Assembly (NCBI GenBank): GCA_013334545.1
Contig: JAAXXJ010000216.1
Coordinates: 1 to 5,550 of the forward strand
Direction: 5' to 3'
From: Nitrospirota bacterium
GTDB taxonomy: Bacteria; Nitrospirota; UBA9217
Length of the DNA: 5,550 nt
Below the pieces are notes generated by a model. The model was not told the origin of the DNA. It saw nothing but the letters and a program-made list of their open reading frames with translations, and ran no database searches. Numbering within the stretch: position 1 is the stretch's first letter; every line of letters begins with the position of its first letter. Shown piece by piece: positions 4,965-5,550 of this stretch. Position numbers and translations under genes: made by a program.

Positions 4965-5021
4965 CCGAGCAGGAAGGCCATGGCGCATTCCCTTCCTCCG
5001 GGGATATCAGTGCTTGCTCGG
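4965..5021. repeat. Nested inverted repeat in the divergent intergenic region
   Basis: Outer arms CCGAGCA (4965-4971) and TGCTCGG (5015-5021) enclose inner arms GGAAGG (4972-4977) and CCTTCC (4991-4996). The two outer and inner arms are adjacent on the left but 18 bases apart on the right, so a single folded structure would need a large bulge. It lies between the two divergent promoter candidates. No function is assigned. Confidence 0.4.
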
Positions 5022-5034
5022 GACGCGCCTGACA

Positions 5035-5060
5035 CGGAACGCGCGAACGGAACGCGCGAA
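5035..5060. repeat. Perfect 13-base tandem repeat upstream of the isomerase promoter
   Basis: CGGAACGCGCGAA occurs twice back to back (5035-5047 and 5048-5060) without a mismatch. It ends three bases before the -35 hexamer TTGACA. The 13-base spacing is more than one helical turn, so it would not place two bound protomers exactly on the same face. A direct-repeat operator is possible; so is a chance slippage duplication. Confidence 0.6.
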
Positions 5061-5063
5061 GGG

Positions 5064-5092
5064 TTGACAAAGCGATTGCACACTGTTAATCT
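5064..5092 (+). promoter_or_regulatory. Candidate sigma-70-type promoter of the FKBP-type isomerase gene
   Basis: A perfect TTGACA (5064-5069) is followed after 17 bases by TAATCT (5087-5092), preceded by TG one base upstream (extended -10 pattern TGTTAATCT). Transcription would start near 5099, giving a leader of about 33 bases. A perfect TATAAT also exists at 5105-5110, but its -35 position has no good match. Confidence 0.5.
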
Positions 5093-5120
5093 ACCGGCGG
5101 ATAATATAATAACAGAGAGG

Positions 5121-5126
5121 AAGGAG
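5121..5126 (+). promoter_or_regulatory. Ribosome binding site of the FKBP-type isomerase gene
   Basis: AAGGAG, five bases before the ATG at 5132, inside the purine-rich run GAGAGGAAGGAGC. It supports this start, which also begins a well-formed signal peptide. Confidence 0.85.
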
Positions 5127-5131
5127 CAACG

Positions 5132-5550
5132 ATGAAGCACATACTGATGACCACAGTGTGCCTTGCTCTGCTGGTGACACCGGCAGTGCCGGCAGAGAAG
5201 AAGGACGAATTGAAGACGCAAAAGGACAAGGTCAGCTATCTGATCGGCGTGGACATGGGCAGAAAGATGAGGGCGGAGTTCGACAAACAGTCGATCGACG
5301 TCGATCCCGCGGTCCTCGCGAAAGGCATCAAGGACGCCCTGGCCGGCGGAAACATTCTTCTCACCGACGCCGAGCTCCAGGAGATCAGGACGGCGCTCCA
5401 GAGCGACATAACGGCGAAGAACATGGAGCGCGTGAAGGCCCTTGCCGAGAAGAACAAGAAGGACGGTGACGCCTTCCTCGCGGAGAACAGGAAGAAGGAC
5501 GGCGTCAAGACGACCGACAGCGGGCTCCAGTACAAGGTCATCACTGTTGG
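5132..5550 (+). CDS. Exported FKBP-type peptidyl-prolyl cis-trans isomerase, N-terminal part, cut by window edge
   Basis: Residues 1-21 are a signal peptide: basic MKH, hydrophobic core to about residue 15, and VPA before a likely cleavage between A21 and E22. C10 is inside the hydrophobic core and not in a lipobox, so a soluble periplasmic product is likely. The visible mature part is the helical dimerisation domain of Mip/FkpA/FklB-type isomerases (FKBP N-terminal family). DKVSYLIGVDMGRKM (32-46), DVDPAVLAKGIKDALAGG (56-73) and LLTDAELQEI (76-85) are followed by a lysine-rich helix and the family hallmark FLAENRKKDGVKTTDSGLQY (115-134). The catalytic FKBP domain that assists proline isomerisation during protein folding lies beyond the right edge. 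139 codons are present; the family is usually 210-260 residues. It is transcribed away from the nuo operon, with its own promoter and ribosome site. Which family member it is cannot be told from the N-terminus, so no symbol is given. Confidence 0.93.
   Translation, partial: MKHILMTTVCLALLVTPAVPAEKKDELKTQKDKVSYLIGVDMGRKMRAEFDKQSIDVDPAVLAKGIKDALAGGNILLTDAELQEIRTALQSDITAKNMERVKALAEKNKKDGDAFLAENRKKDGVKTTDSGLQYKVITV

Noticed and set aside
4871..5221. Open frames covering the divergent region (minus 4871-5221, plus 4896-5135)
   Set aside because: They run over promoters, hairpins and the start of the isomerase gene. No coding-like sequence or family motif is seen, although AGGAAGG precedes an ATG at 4979.

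Overview
The window holds the start of a bacterial respiratory complex I operon (NADH:quinone oxidoreductase) on the minus strand. Read right to left it runs nuoA, nuoB, nuoCD (fused), nuoE, nuoF, with nuoF cut off by the left edge. Facing it across a 357-base divergent intergenic region is the 5' part of a gene for an exported FKBP-type peptidyl-prolyl isomerase, cut off by the right edge. The gene order, the NuoC-NuoD fusion, the NuoE cysteine spacing and the NuoF sequence are all of the Escherichia coli type. The spacers and the isomerase do not look enterobacterial. A GC-rich Gram-negative such as a Desulfobacterota/Geobacter-like or Nitrospirota lineage is my best guess; this is inference and I cannot fix the taxon from the sequence.

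Layout: 1-740 nuoF (N-terminal 246 codons); 889-1353 nuoE; 1492-3237 nuoCD; 3386-4030 nuoB; 4364-4774 nuoA; 4775-5131 divergent control region; 5132-5550 FKBP-type isomerase (N-terminal 139 codons). NuoE and NuoF form the NADH-oxidising arm, NuoB and the NuoD half of NuoCD carry electrons to quinone, and NuoA is a membrane subunit at the junction of the two arms. The rest of the operon (nuoG onward) would lie to the left of the window.

The most striking feature is what separates the genes. All four gaps inside the operon (148, 138, 148 and 333 bases) are filled by copies of one AT-richer intergenic repeat. It has TTTGACAC tips in inverted orientation and internal GGATAA / TGATAACGGC motifs. 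There are five copies, two of them joined head to tail between nuoA and nuoB. The repeat is modular, its two ends tend to match each other within a copy, and it reaches into the genes: it encodes the last eight residues and leads into the stop of NuoB, contains the stop codon of nuoA, and abuts the starts of nuoE and nuoCD. The genes just downstream of a repeat have weak or no Shine-Dalgarno sequence, whereas nuoA and the isomerase gene have good ones.

The divergent region contains a plausible promoter for each direction, two related GCAGC-AA-GCTGC hairpins in the inferred nuoA leader (one flanked by an 8-base direct repeat), a nested inverted repeat, and a perfect 13-base tandem repeat just upstream of the isomerase promoter. 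I found no RNA gene, CRISPR array, transposase or intrinsic terminator. The protein-coding content is ordinary; the repeat system inside an essential-type operon is the part worth following up.
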